64,000 nt of DNA, taken from NCBI GenBank assembly GCA_038317345.1, contig JBBQBH010000005.1, positions 1 to 64,000 of the forward strand. The letters are read 5' to 3'. Positions 7,197 through 15,316 of the stretch are shown one piece after another (positions within the stretch are counted from its first letter, which is position 1; every line of letters begins with the position of its first letter). Made by a program: the position numbers and the translations under genes. The notes under the pieces are model-generated. The model made no database searches. It was not told where the DNA came from and saw only the letters and a list, made by a program, of their open reading frames with translations. The stretch comes from Mayfieldus sp038317345. Its GTDB lineage: Bacteria; Actinomycetota; Thermoleophilia; Solirubrobacterales; 70-9.

Positions 7197-9860
7197 GTGA
7201 AAGCCCAGCAGATCCGCGACACCTACCTGTCCTACTTCGAGCAGCGCGACCACAAGATCGTGCCGTCGGCCTCGCTGGTGCCTTCGGCGCACGACCCGTC
7301 GGTGCTGCTGACGACCGCCGGGATGCAGCCCTTCAAGCCCTACTTCCTGGGCCAGACCGAGCCGCCGGCGAAACGGGTCGCCGACGTGCAGAAGTGCTTT
7401 CGCACAACCGACATCGAGGAGGTCGGCAACACCGCCCGCCACCTGACCTTCTTCGAGATGCTCGGCAACTGGAGCTTCGGCGACTACTTCAAAGAGGAGT
7501 CGATTCAGATGGGCTGGGAGCTGTCGACCGAGGGCTTCGGCTTCGACCGGCAGCGGATCTGGGTGACCGTGTTCGAAGGCGACGAGGAGCTGGGACTCGG
7601 GCCCGACACGGAGGCGATCGAGCTCTGGAAGCAGGTCGGCGTGCCCGAGGAGCGGATCGTGCAGCTGCCGCGCTCGGAGAACTTCTGGCAGGCCGGACCG
7701 ACGGGTCCCTGCGGTCCATGCTCGGAGATGTACTTCGACCGTGGGGAGGATTTCGGGGCAGCGGACGAGCGCCCCGGAGGCGATACCGACCGCTTTATCG
7801 AGTACTGGAACCACGTTTTCATGGCCTACGACCTGGCCGACGACGGATCGCTCTCGCCGCTGCCGATGCGCAACATCGACACCGGCATGGGGGTTGAGCG
7901 AATGGCGATGATCCTGCAGGAGGTCGAATCGGTGTTCGAGACCGATGTGCTGCGGCCGCTGATCGACTTGGCGGAAGAGCTGTCGGAGCGCAAGTACGGC
8001 CAGGACGCCGCGACGACCCGCGCGATGCGGATCGTCGCCGACCACTCGCGCGGTATGACCTTCCTGCTCGCCGAAGGGGTCGTCCCCTCCAACGAGGATC
8101 GCGGCTACATCCTGCGGCGGATCATGCGACGGGCGATCCAGCAGGGCCGGGTTTTGGGCCTCGAGTCACCCTGGCTGGGCCGCTTCGCCGAGCGGACGAT
8201 CGAGATCATGGGGAAGACCTATCCGGAGCTGGTCGCGGGACGCGACGCGATCGATCGCTGGGTTGGTGACGAGGAGGAGAGCTTCGGGCGCACCTTGGAG
8301 CGGGGAACGCAGCTGCTGGAGCAGCTGGTCGAGGGGGCAAAGGAGTCGGCGACGTCGTGGATCGACGCGGCCGACGCGTTCAAGCTGCACGACACCTACG
8401 GCTTCCCCTACGACCTGACCAAGGAGCTGCTCGCTGAGCAGGGGCTGTCGGTCGACGACCAGGGTTTCGAGGAGCTGATGGAGGAGCAGCGCAGCCGGGC
8501 ACGGATGGGGGTCGCCGACGCCCACGGATCCGAGGACCGTCATGGCAAGGTGATGAGCTTTGCGTCCGCTGCCCCGCCGACCCGCTTCGTCGGCTATGAG
8601 AGGCTTCGTGCGACGACCGGGGTCAGCGCCGCAAGCCCCGAGAACGGGCGGGCGCTGATCAAGCTCGAGGAGAGCCCCTTCTATGCCGAGGGCGGCGGCC
8701 AGGTCGCCGACTCCGGACTGCTGCGCTGGGACGGTGGGGAGGCCGGCGTCGCCGACGTCTATCGGATCGGCGAGGACCAGGCGATCGAACTAGTGCCGGC
8801 CGCCTCCTCAGCTTCGCTTCCGGGGGCGGCCGGATCCGAGGGGCCCTGGCCGGAGCCCGGCAATCGGGTTGAGGCAATCGTCGAGCCCGAGCTGCGCCAC
8901 GCGACGATGCGAAACCACACCGCGACCCACCTGCTGCACGCGGCGCTGCGCCAGCGGCTCGGGACCCATGTGCGCCAGGCAGGCTCCGCGGTCCGCCCCG
9001 ACAAGCTGCGCTTCGACTTCACCCACGGCCACGCTCTCAGCCCCGAGGAGTTGGGCGACGTAGAGGACCTCGTCAACGAGTGGGTGAAGGCGAGCCGGCC
9101 AGTGCGCTGGATCAACATGGACCGCGCCGAGGCCGAACGGCTCGGCGCGATGGCCCTGTTCGGCGAGAAGTACGGGGACTGGGTGCGGGTGGTCGAGGTC
9201 TCCGACGTCTCGCGCGAGCTCTGCGGTGGCACCCACGTCCCCAACACCGCCGAGGTGGGGATTTTCAAGATCACCTCCGAGGGCTCCAGCGCCGCCAACG
9301 TGCGCCGCATCGAGGCGATCACCGGGCCGGCGGCGATCGACTGGTTCCGCGAGCGCGCCTCCGAGCTGCGCCAGGCCGGCGAGCTGCTCGGCTCGCCCCA
9401 GGACCCGCTTGGCGCCGCACGGCGCGCCGCCGAGCAGCTCGAGGCGCTCAGTAAGGGCGCCCAGGCGGCGGAGAGGGACCGGCTCGCCGACACGGCGAAG
9501 GAGCTGATCGAGACCAGCGAGGGCGTCAACGGCGTGCAGATGGTCGTCGGCGAGGTGCCGATCGCCGATCAGAAGCAGCTTCTGGAGATCGCCGACCGGG
9601 TACGCCAGTCGCTCGGCGATGCCGCGGTGGTGCTCGGCGGCGCCGGCGACGGACGGGTCGGAATCGTCGCCTGTTTCGCTCCCGCCGTCGTGCAGCGCGG
9701 CCTCTCGGCCGCTGACGTCGTCCGCGAGGCGGCGGCCTTGGTCGGCGGTGGCGGGGGCGGTCGCGACGACGTTGCCCAGGCCGGAGGCAAGGATCCCGAG
9801 CGGCTCGGCGAAGCAATGGCAATCGCGAGGACGGCGATCGAGCGAAAGCTCGCCGGTTGA
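7197..9860 (+). CDS. alaS: Alanine--tRNA ligase
   Basis: The 887-residue class IIc synthetase charges tRNA-Ala and hydrolyses mischarged Ser/Gly-tRNA. It starts with the family's N-terminus (KAQQIRDTYLSYFEQRDH), with QPFKPYFLGQ and the active-site loop GPTGPCGPCSEM. The editing domain has HTATHLLHAAL and CGGTHVPNTAEVG zinc ligands. The C-terminal oligomerisation domain ends with a glycine-rich GGGGGGRDDVAQAGG. The GTG at 7197 is chosen because homology begins there and a TAGATT hexamer sits 8 bases upstream; the longer frame upstream is not AlaRS-like. ruvX starts 1 base after its stop. Confidence 0.97.
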   Translation: MKAQQIRDTYLSYFEQRDHKIVPSASLVPSAHDPSVLLTTAGMQPFKPYFLGQTEPPAKRVADVQKCFRTTDIEEVGNTARHLTFFEMLGNWSFGDYFKEESIQMGWELSTEGFGFDRQRIWVTVFEGDEELGLGPDTEAIELWKQVGVPEERIVQLPRSENFWQAGPTGPCGPCSEMYFDRGEDFGAADERPGGDTDRFIEYWNHVFMAYDLADDGSLSPLPMRNIDTGMGVERMAMILQEVESVFETDVLRPLIDLAEELSERKYGQDAATTRAMRIVADHSRGMTFLLAEGVVPSNEDRGYILRRIMRRAIQQGRVLGLESPWLGRFAERTIEIMGKTYPELVAGRDAIDRWVGDEEESFGRTLERGTQLLEQLVEGAKESATSWIDAADAFKLHDTYGFPYDLTKELLAEQGLSVDDQGFEELMEEQRSRARMGVADAHGSEDRHGKVMSFASAAPPTRFVGYERLRATTGVSAASPENGRALIKLEESPFYAEGGGQVADSGLLRWDGGEAGVADVYRIGEDQAIELVPAASSASLPGAAGSEGPWPEPGNRVEAIVEPELRHATMRNHTATHLLHAALRQRLGTHVRQAGSAVRPDKLRFDFTHGHALSPEELGDVEDLVNEWVKASRPVRWINMDRAEAERLGAMALFGEKYGDWVRVVEVSDVSRELCGGTHVPNTAEVGIFKITSEGSSAANVRRIEAITGPAAIDWFRERASELRQAGELLGSPQDPLGAARRAAEQLEALSKGAQAAERDRLADTAKELIETSEGVNGVQMVVGEVPIADQKQLLEIADRVRQSLGDAAVVLGGAGDGRVGIVACFAPAVVQRGLSAADVVREAAALVGGGGGGRDDVAQAGGKDPERLGEAMAIARTAIERKLAG

Positions 9861-9861
9861 G

Positions 9862-10260
9862 ATGCGGATCCTGGCCCTCGACTACGGCAGCGCCCGCATC
9901 GGATGCGCGATCTCAGACCCCAGCGAAACGCTGGCGCGTCCGCTGACCGTGTTGGAGCCGCCCGATCCAGGCGGCGTGGCGGAGCTGGTGACGGCGAACG
10001 GGGTCGAGCGGGTCGTGGTCGGGATGCCGGTGCACCTGAACGGACGCGAGGGCGAGCAGGCCGAGGCGACGCGGCGTTTCAGCGACGAGCTCGAGCAGCT
10101 TCTCGATGTCCCCGTGGAGACTTACGACGAACGACTGACCACGCGGATGGCCGAGGCCAGCCGCCGGGCGGGTGCGCAGGCGCCCGAGGACGCACTGGCG
10201 GCCGCCCATATGCTTGAGAGCTATATGGCCAGTCGCCGACGCGGGAAGGAGGGGGCGTGA
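9862..10260 (+). CDS. ruvX: Holliday junction resolvase-like YqgF/RuvX
   Basis: The 132-residue RNase H-fold protein begins MRILALDYGSARIGCAISD, the conserved YqgF N-terminus with the catalytic Asp (LDYG). It continues with VVGMPVHLNG, YDERLTT and a C-terminal D in EDALAAAHML. The family processes 5' ends of 16S rRNA precursor and has been proposed as a Holliday junction resolvase. Length is typical. It lies 1 base after alaS and overlaps mltG by 4 bases, in the order alaS-ruvX-mltG-aroE conserved in actinobacteria. Confidence 0.93.
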   Translation: MRILALDYGSARIGCAISDPSETLARPLTVLEPPDPGGVAELVTANGVERVVVGMPVHLNGREGEQAEATRRFSDELEQLLDVPVETYDERLTTRMAEASRRAGAQAPEDALAAAHMLESYMASRRRGKEGA

Positions 10261-11648
10261 GCGACGACTGGACCCCCGACGAGGCGTTCCTCGACTCCGA
10301 CGATCCAGAGGCGCAGGCTCGCGAGCAGCGCCGCCAGGAGCGTGAGGCGCGTCGCCGCGAGCGCGAATCCAAGCAGGAGCCCGCTGAGCCGCCCAGTCCT
10401 GGGGCGTCCTCTGCCGCGGGTGGCGCCGAAGGCGTGCCGCCGCCGCAGCGGCGCCTACCCAGCAGTCCGGCCCGGGAGCCGTTCGCCCAGCGAATCACCG
10501 CGATGCGCAAGCGTCTCGCCGCATCGCGCCCCAGGCGCTCCCCCCGCGAGCCGCGACCGCCGCGAGGGGGCCAGGGACGCGGTGCGGACCTGATCAAGAT
10601 GGCGGCTGACAACTGGCGTCGCATCGCCCTCGGGATCGTCGGCGTCCTGGTGCTTTGGTTCCTTTTGGCCCTTTTCCAGCCGTTCCACGGCTCCTCCCAG
10701 GGAGACCCGGTCGTGGTCACGATCCCAAAGGGGGCGAGCGCCAGCGAGGTCGGCGATCTGCTCGACAACAACGGGATCGTCTCCAGCAGCACCCTGTTTC
10801 AGATTCGCGTCACCCTGGCGGGGAAGCGCTCCGACCTGCTCCCCGGCACCTACACGCTGCACAAGAACGAGAGCTATGGCGACGCGATCGACGATCTCAC
10901 GACGCCTCCCGAACAGCGCCGCACGGCCACGGTGACGATCCCCGAGGGGCTCAGTCGTGGGCAGATCGCCCCGCTTGCCAAGCAGGCTGGGCTGACGGGC
11001 CGCTACGTGAAGGCGAGCGTTCGCTCGAAGTACCTGCACCCGAACGACTACGGCGCTCAGGGCCGCGCCCGCAACCTTGAGGGATTCCTGTTTCCCGACA
11101 CCTACGAGTTGAAGGCGGGGGCCCCGGTCTCGAACCTCGTTCAGCTTCAGCTCCAGGACTTCAAACGCCGGATCAAGACGGTGAACATGAAGTACGCCCG
11201 CTCCAAGAACCTCACCACCTACGATGTGCTGATCATCGCCTCGATGATCGAACGCGAGGTGCAGGTGCCGAGCGAGCGAAAGCTGGTCGCCGCTGTGATC
11301 TACAACCGGCTGCACCGAGGAATGCCGCTGGGAATCGACGCCACGACGCGCTTCGCGGTCGGCAACTACACCCAGCCGCTGACCGAATCGCAACTCAGCA
11401 GCCCCTCTCCCTACAACACCAGGCTGCACGCAGGCCTGCCTCCCGGACCGATCGGCAACCCGGGGCTGGCCGCGGTTCGGGCGGCCGCCAAACCTGCCAA
11501 GGTCAACTACATCTACTACGTGGTCAAGCCGGGGACCTGTGGGGAGCACAACTTCTCCTCGACCGCCGCCCAGTTCGCGCAGGATCAGGGCGCATACCAA
11601 CGGGCCCTGAAGGCGAAGGGCAGCTCCCCGACCAGCTGTCCCGGCTGA
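10257..11648 (+). CDS. mltG: Endolytic murein transglycosylase MltG (YceG-like)
   Basis: The 463-residue protein has a long charged cytoplasmic N-terminus (about 115 residues, rich in Arg, Glu and Pro), one TM helix around residues 121-142 (IALGIVGVLVLWFLLALF), and an extracytoplasmic YceG domain. Conserved segments are EGFLFPDTYEL, the catalytic Glu region in ASMIEREVQ, and YNTRLHAGLPPGPIGNPG. It cleaves nascent glycan strands and so terminates peptidoglycan polymerisation. It overlaps ruvX (4 bases) and aroE (1 base). The extended disordered N-terminus is longer than in E. coli and is common in actinobacteria. Confidence 0.93.
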   Translation: MSDDWTPDEAFLDSDDPEAQAREQRRQEREARRRERESKQEPAEPPSPGASSAAGGAEGVPPPQRRLPSSPAREPFAQRITAMRKRLAASRPRRSPREPRPPRGGQGRGADLIKMAADNWRRIALGIVGVLVLWFLLALFQPFHGSSQGDPVVVTIPKGASASEVGDLLDNNGIVSSSTLFQIRVTLAGKRSDLLPGTYTLHKNESYGDAIDDLTTPPEQRRTATVTIPEGLSRGQIAPLAKQAGLTGRYVKASVRSKYLHPNDYGAQGRARNLEGFLFPDTYELKAGAPVSNLVQLQLQDFKRRIKTVNMKYARSKNLTTYDVLIIASMIEREVQVPSERKLVAAVIYNRLHRGMPLGIDATTRFAVGNYTQPLTESQLSSPSPYNTRLHAGLPPGPIGNPGLAAVRAAAKPAKVNYIYYVVKPGTCGEHNFSSTAAQFAQDQGAYQRALKAKGSSPTSCPG

Positions 11649-12439
11649 TGCGCCGCCTTGCCGTCCTGGGGTTCCCGATCGAATTCTCGCGCTCGCCCGC
11701 GATTCACAACGCGGCGTTGGCGGCGCTGGACATGGACGGCGAGTGGTCCTACGAGGCGATCGAGGTCTCGCCCGACCAGTTCGAGCAGCGGGTGCGGGCA
11801 ATGCCTGGCGAAGGCTTCGTGGGCGCGAACGTGACGGTCCCGCACAAGGGAGCGGCACTGCTGGTGTCAGAACGCCGCTCCGGGGCGGCGCGTGAGATCG
11901 GGGCGGCCAACACGCTCACCTTCGAGGAAGACGAGATCCGCGCTGACAACACCGACGCCGAAGGATTGATGGAGGCGCTGCCGGAATCTCCCGCGGGCCG
12001 GCGGGCGCTGGTGCTCGGCGCTGGCGGCGCCGCCCGCGCGGTCGTCTGGGCTCTGACTCGGGAGGGCGCCGAGGTATCGGTCTGGAATCGCACTCCCGAG
12101 CGGGCCGCAACCCTCTGTGCCGAGCTGGGGGGAGAGGTCGATCAGGACCCGGGTCCGGGCGACTACGAGCTGATCGTCAACTCGACCAGCGTTGGTATGC
12201 ACGGGGAGGACCCATTCGCCCAGTTGCCGCTGTCACGCGACTGGTTTGGCTTCTCGCAGACCGTTGTTGATCTCGTCTACGGCGAGCGCAAGAGCAATCT
12301 CCTGGACGTTGCCGGCGAAGCCGGCGCCGAGGTGGTCGACGGGCTCGAGGTGCTGGTGTGCCAGGGTGCCGCCTCATTTCGAATCTGGACCGGGGTCGAT
12401 CCACCGCTCGACGTGATGCGCGACGCGGCACGCGGCTAG
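11648..12439 (+). CDS. aroE: Shikimate dehydrogenase
   Basis: The 263-residue enzyme reduces 3-dehydroshikimate to shikimate with NADPH. Its N-terminal substrate-binding domain has SRSPAIHN and NVTVPHKG with the catalytic Lys. The Rossmann nucleotide-binding site is LGAGGAARAVVWAL around residues 118-131, and NRTPERA follows. Its ATG overlaps the mltG stop by one base. It begins an aromatic amino-acid block, although a protease and one antisense gene separate it from aroC. Confidence 0.95.
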   Translation: MRRLAVLGFPIEFSRSPAIHNAALAALDMDGEWSYEAIEVSPDQFEQRVRAMPGEGFVGANVTVPHKGAALLVSERRSGAAREIGAANTLTFEEDEIRADNTDAEGLMEALPESPAGRRALVLGAGGAARAVVWALTREGAEVSVWNRTPERAATLCAELGGEVDQDPGPGDYELIVNSTSVGMHGEDPFAQLPLSRDWFGFSQTVVDLVYGERKSNLLDVAGEAGAEVVDGLEVLVCQGAASFRIWTGVDPPLDVMRDAARG

Positions 12440-12473
12440 CGGGGCAAGAAGCAGTGGCGCGCGCTGAGCCGGC

Positions 12474-12629
12474 TCAGCCGAAGAAGGCTTGGTGCGTCAC
12501 TACCGCCACGTAGATCCACGTAGCGGCGTCGAGTGCGATCAGGACCATCCGCTTGGAGGTCCGGTCCCAGCTTTGGGCCAGCAGCATGCCGGTTCGCCAC
12601 CGCCCCCCTGAGACCTGTGGTTGCCGCAT
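12474..12629 (-). CDS. Putative 51-residue single-TM protein
   Basis: A short frame starting with MRQPQVSGG encodes 51 residues, with one hydrophobic segment near the C-terminus (MVLIALDAATWIYVAVV) ending in FFG. A GATACT hexamer (12637-12642, reverse strand) lies 7 bases before the ATG, a variant of the -10 spacing seen at leaderless genes here. It is divergent from the protease gene at 12662. No family is recognised; it could be a chance frame in a 220-base intergenic region. Confidence 0.35.
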   Translation of the reverse strand: MRQPQVSGGRWRTGMLLAQSWDRTSKRMVLIALDAATWIYVAVVTHQAFFG

Positions 12630-12649
12630 CCCCCGAAGTATCGGGTTGC

Positions 12650-12655
12650 TAACTT
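12650..12655 (+). promoter_or_regulatory. -10 element of the DegP-like protease gene
   Basis: TAACTT ends 6 bases before the ATG at 12662. This fixes the start and implies a leaderless transcript. Confidence 0.5.
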
Positions 12656-12661
12656 CAAAAG

Positions 12662-13690
12662 ATGAAGGGAAACCTGCGTTTACTCGACTCAATGCCTACA
12701 AATGGGGACTTCGGTCGGTCGGCGGGCGCAAACGAGCCCACGCTGCCCGACGCCGAGGCCTTCGACGCCTACTCGCGCACCGTCGCCGGCGTGGCCGAGA
12801 GGCTGGGCCCATCGGTCGCCCATCTGACCGTCTCGCGCCGCACGCGTCGCGGCCGCCGCATGGATGGGGCAGGCAGCGGCGTGGCGATCAGCCCCGACGG
12901 CTTCATGCTCAGCGCCGCCCACGTGGTCGACGGCACCGACGGCCGCGGCCGCGCCTCGTTTCCCGACGGCCGCCAGTTCAGCTTCGAGCTGATCGGCGCC
13001 GATCCGCTGTCCGACCTCGCCCTGCTTCGGGCCGAGGCCGGCGACCTGGTCCCGGCGAGGCTCGGTGACGCCGAGGACCTTCGAGTCGGCCAGCTGGTGG
13101 TGGCGATTGGCAGCCCGAACGGTTTCAGCGGCTCGGTCACCGCCGGCGTCGTTTCGGCGTTGGGGCGCTCGCTGCCGACCCGCACGAGTTCCGCGACCCG
13201 GCTGATCGAGAACGTGATCCAGACCGACGCTGCGCTGAACCCCGGAAACTCGGGCGGAGCGCTGGCCGACGGGTTGGCACGGGTGATAGGGATCAACACC
13301 GCGGTCGCCGGCATCGGCCTCGGCCTCGCGGTGCCGATCAACGACACGACCCGCCGCATCGTCTCTGAGCTGATGAGTGAGGGGCGCGTGCGGCGCGCCT
13401 ACATCGGCATCGTCGGCGGTTCGCGGCCGCTGCCGCCGCGGCTGGCGAAGGAGCTCGGTCGCGGCCAGGGGATCGAGGTCGTCGAGGTCGTCGAGGGCAG
13501 CCCCGCGGCCGGCGCCGGTCTGCGGCCCGAGGACCTGATCGTCGAAGTCGACGGCGTCGCGCTCAGCGACGTCGGCGACCTCCAGCGCCTCATGGTCAGC
13601 GAGCGGATCGACCGGAGCCTTGCGACGCGGGTTTACCGCGACGGGAGCACGACGGAGTTGAACCTCGTCCCTGAGGAGTTGCCGGCGTAG
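12662..13690 (+). CDS. Trypsin-like serine protease with PDZ domain (HtrA/DegP family)
   Basis: The 342-residue protein has an S1C protease domain with the triad His in LSAAHVVDG (about residue 82), Asp in DPLSDLALL (about 115) and Ser in NPGNSGGAL (about 197). One PDZ domain follows (VEGSPAAGAGLRPEDLIVEVDG). HtrA proteins degrade or refold misfolded envelope proteins. Unusually, no signal peptide or TM helix precedes the domain, and the start is fixed by TAACTT 6 bases upstream, so it may act in the cytoplasm or be exported by another route. Its last 95 bases overlap the convergent gene at 13596. Confidence 0.88.
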   Translation: MKGNLRLLDSMPTNGDFGRSAGANEPTLPDAEAFDAYSRTVAGVAERLGPSVAHLTVSRRTRRGRRMDGAGSGVAISPDGFMLSAAHVVDGTDGRGRASFPDGRQFSFELIGADPLSDLALLRAEAGDLVPARLGDAEDLRVGQLVVAIGSPNGFSGSVTAGVVSALGRSLPTRTSSATRLIENVIQTDAALNPGNSGGALADGLARVIGINTAVAGIGLGLAVPINDTTRRIVSELMSEGRVRRAYIGIVGGSRPLPPRLAKELGRGQGIEVVEVVEGSPAAGAGLRPEDLIVEVDGVALSDVGDLQRLMVSERIDRSLATRVYRDGSTTELNLVPEELPA

Positions 13691-14132
13691 AGGCTCCGCA
13701 GCGCCCGGTCCCCGGCTTGCCGACCAGAAGCCGGCCGGCCAGCCTTCGCGAGTCCACCGTTCTCACCGGGAAGGTGCCGATCCTTGACGCGAGCAGATCG
13801 AACTGCGCGGGCGCGAACGGTGTCACGGCGTCGGTCAGCCCGAGTGCGGGGATCTCGACGTCGTCTCCGAATGGCGCGGCGACCTCGAGCCTCAGCTCGT
13901 CGCCGCGCTCGATGCGTACAGTCTTCGGCGGCCGGTTCGAGATCCGCATTCGGGAGACCAGGAGCAGGCCGGTGCTGGAGGGAGGCGGCGCGTGTCCACC
14001 GGTGTTCGCCTGATGCTTCCGCTTGTGGACAGGGGTCGCCTGTTTCTTGTCGGGGGTGGGCAGGAACACCGCCGCCAGGGTCGAGAGCACCAGCAGGACG
14101 AGCATGACAACGACCAATCGACGGGCAGCCAC
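13596..14132 (-). CDS. Single-TM anchored protein of unknown function
   Basis: The GTG-initiated 178-residue protein has an N-terminal TM anchor (VVVMLVLLVLSTLAAVFL). A polar His/Lys/Pro linker follows, then an all-beta-looking region of about 90 residues with VRIERGDELRLEVAAPFGDDVEIPALG and GTFPVRTVDS, reminiscent of cupredoxin-like or beta-sandwich domains. I see no metal-ligand set, so no function is assigned. The last 30 residues are low-complexity and overlap the htrA-like 3' end. The start is supported by TAGGCT 6 bases upstream, nested with the aroC promoter. Confidence 0.65.
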   Translation of the reverse strand: MAARRLVVVMLVLLVLSTLAAVFLPTPDKKQATPVHKRKHQANTGGHAPPPSSTGLLLVSRMRISNRPPKTVRIERGDELRLEVAAPFGDDVEIPALGLTDAVTPFAPAQFDLLASRIGTFPVRTVDSRRLAGRLLVGKPGTGRCGASTPATPQGRGSTPSCSRRGKPASQGSGRSAR

Positions 14133-14137
14133 GCCGA

Positions 14138-14144
14138 TAGCCTA
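14138..14144. promoter_or_regulatory. Shared bidirectional -10 element, TAGCCTA
   Basis: TAGCCT on the + strand ends 9 bases before the aroC ATG at 14153. TAGGCT on the - strand ends exactly 6 bases before the GTG at 14132. The arrangement copies the one at 5178-5184. Confidence 0.5.
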
Positions 14145-14152
14145 GGCGTGAG

Positions 14153-15316
14153 ATGCCATTTCGCTTCGTCACAGCAGGTGAATCGCACGGCCCGGGCCTG
14201 ACCGCGATCGTCGAGGGCATGCCCGCCGGCTTGGGGCTGGATCGCGCGGCGCTCGACCGCGACATGGCGCGGCGCCAGCTCGGCCACGGCCGCGGCGGGC
14301 GCATGAAGATCGAAAGCGACGCGGTGGAGATCCGCTCCGGAGTGCGCCACGGGCGCACCCTCGGCAGCCCGATCGCGATCCTGGTCGCCAATCGCGACTA
14401 CGCCAACTGGGAGGAGCGGATGAGTCCCTGGCCGGTCGACGCCGACGTCGAGGAGGTCCACCTGCCACGGCCGGGCCATGCCGACCTGGCTGGGCTTCAG
14501 AAGTTCGGCTACCGCGACGTCCGCAACGTTCTGGAGCGCGCCAGCGCCCGTGAGACCGCGGCCCGCACCGCGGCGGGCTCGATCGCCCGCGCGTTGCTGA
14601 CCGCGCTCGGCGTCAGCGTCCACAGCCATGTGATTCAGATCGGATCCGCGAAGGCCCCGGAGCGCGAGGACCTGAGCCGTTCGGATTTCGAGGGCGTCGA
14701 CGACGACCCGGTGCGCTCCCTCGACCCCCAGGCGAGCGCCGCGATGGTGGAGGAGATAGACCGCCTCCGCAAGGCCAACGAGAGCCTAGGCGGCAGCTTC
14801 GAGGTCCGCACATTCGGACTCGTGCCCGGGCTCGGATCGCACGTCTCCTGGGAGGAGAAGCTCGACGGCCGCCTGGCGCAGGCGATCGTCTCGATCCAGT
14901 CGATCAAGGGCGTCACGATCGGCCCCGCCTGGGAGGTCTCCGGGCGCCCCGGCTCCGAGGCCCACGACGAGATCTTCTTCAGCGAGGAGCGCGGCTACTT
15001 CCGCGAGACCAACCGCGCCGGGGGCTTGGAGGGAGGCATGACCAACGGTCAGCCGCTGGTCGTTCGGGCGGCGATCAAACCGATCTCGACCCTGACCAAG
15101 CCGCTGCGCTCGGTCGACACCGAGACCAAGCAGCCCGCCGAGGCGCTGCGCGAGCGCACAGACTCGACGGTTGTGCCCGCCGCCGCGGTCGTCGGCGAGG
15201 CGATGGTGTGCCTGACGCTGGCCGCCGCCTACCGTGAGAAGTTCGGCGGCGACCACATCGACGACGTCCTCGGCGCGCTCGCCGCTTACAAGCAGCGCAT
15301 CGGGTGGCGAGATTGA
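14153..15316 (+). CDS. aroC: Chorismate synthase
   Basis: The 387-residue FMN-dependent enzyme converts 5-enolpyruvylshikimate 3-phosphate to chorismate. Signature regions are FVTAGESHGPGLTAI at the N-terminus, RRQLGHGRGGRMKIE, GHADLAGLQKFGYRD, RASARETAARTAAGS, and GGLEGGMTNGQPLVVRAA with KPISTL near the C-terminus. Length is normal. It heads an overlapping operon aroC-aroKB-aroQ-pepQ. Its stop overlaps the start region of aroKB. Confidence 0.97.
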   Translation: MPFRFVTAGESHGPGLTAIVEGMPAGLGLDRAALDRDMARRQLGHGRGGRMKIESDAVEIRSGVRHGRTLGSPIAILVANRDYANWEERMSPWPVDADVEEVHLPRPGHADLAGLQKFGYRDVRNVLERASARETAARTAAGSIARALLTALGVSVHSHVIQIGSAKAPEREDLSRSDFEGVDDDPVRSLDPQASAAMVEEIDRLRKANESLGGSFEVRTFGLVPGLGSHVSWEEKLDGRLAQAIVSIQSIKGVTIGPAWEVSGRPGSEAHDEIFFSEERGYFRETNRAGGLEGGMTNGQPLVVRAAIKPISTLTKPLRSVDTETKQPAEALRERTDSTVVPAAAVVGEAMVCLTLAAAYREKFGGDHIDDVLGALAAYKQRIGWRD

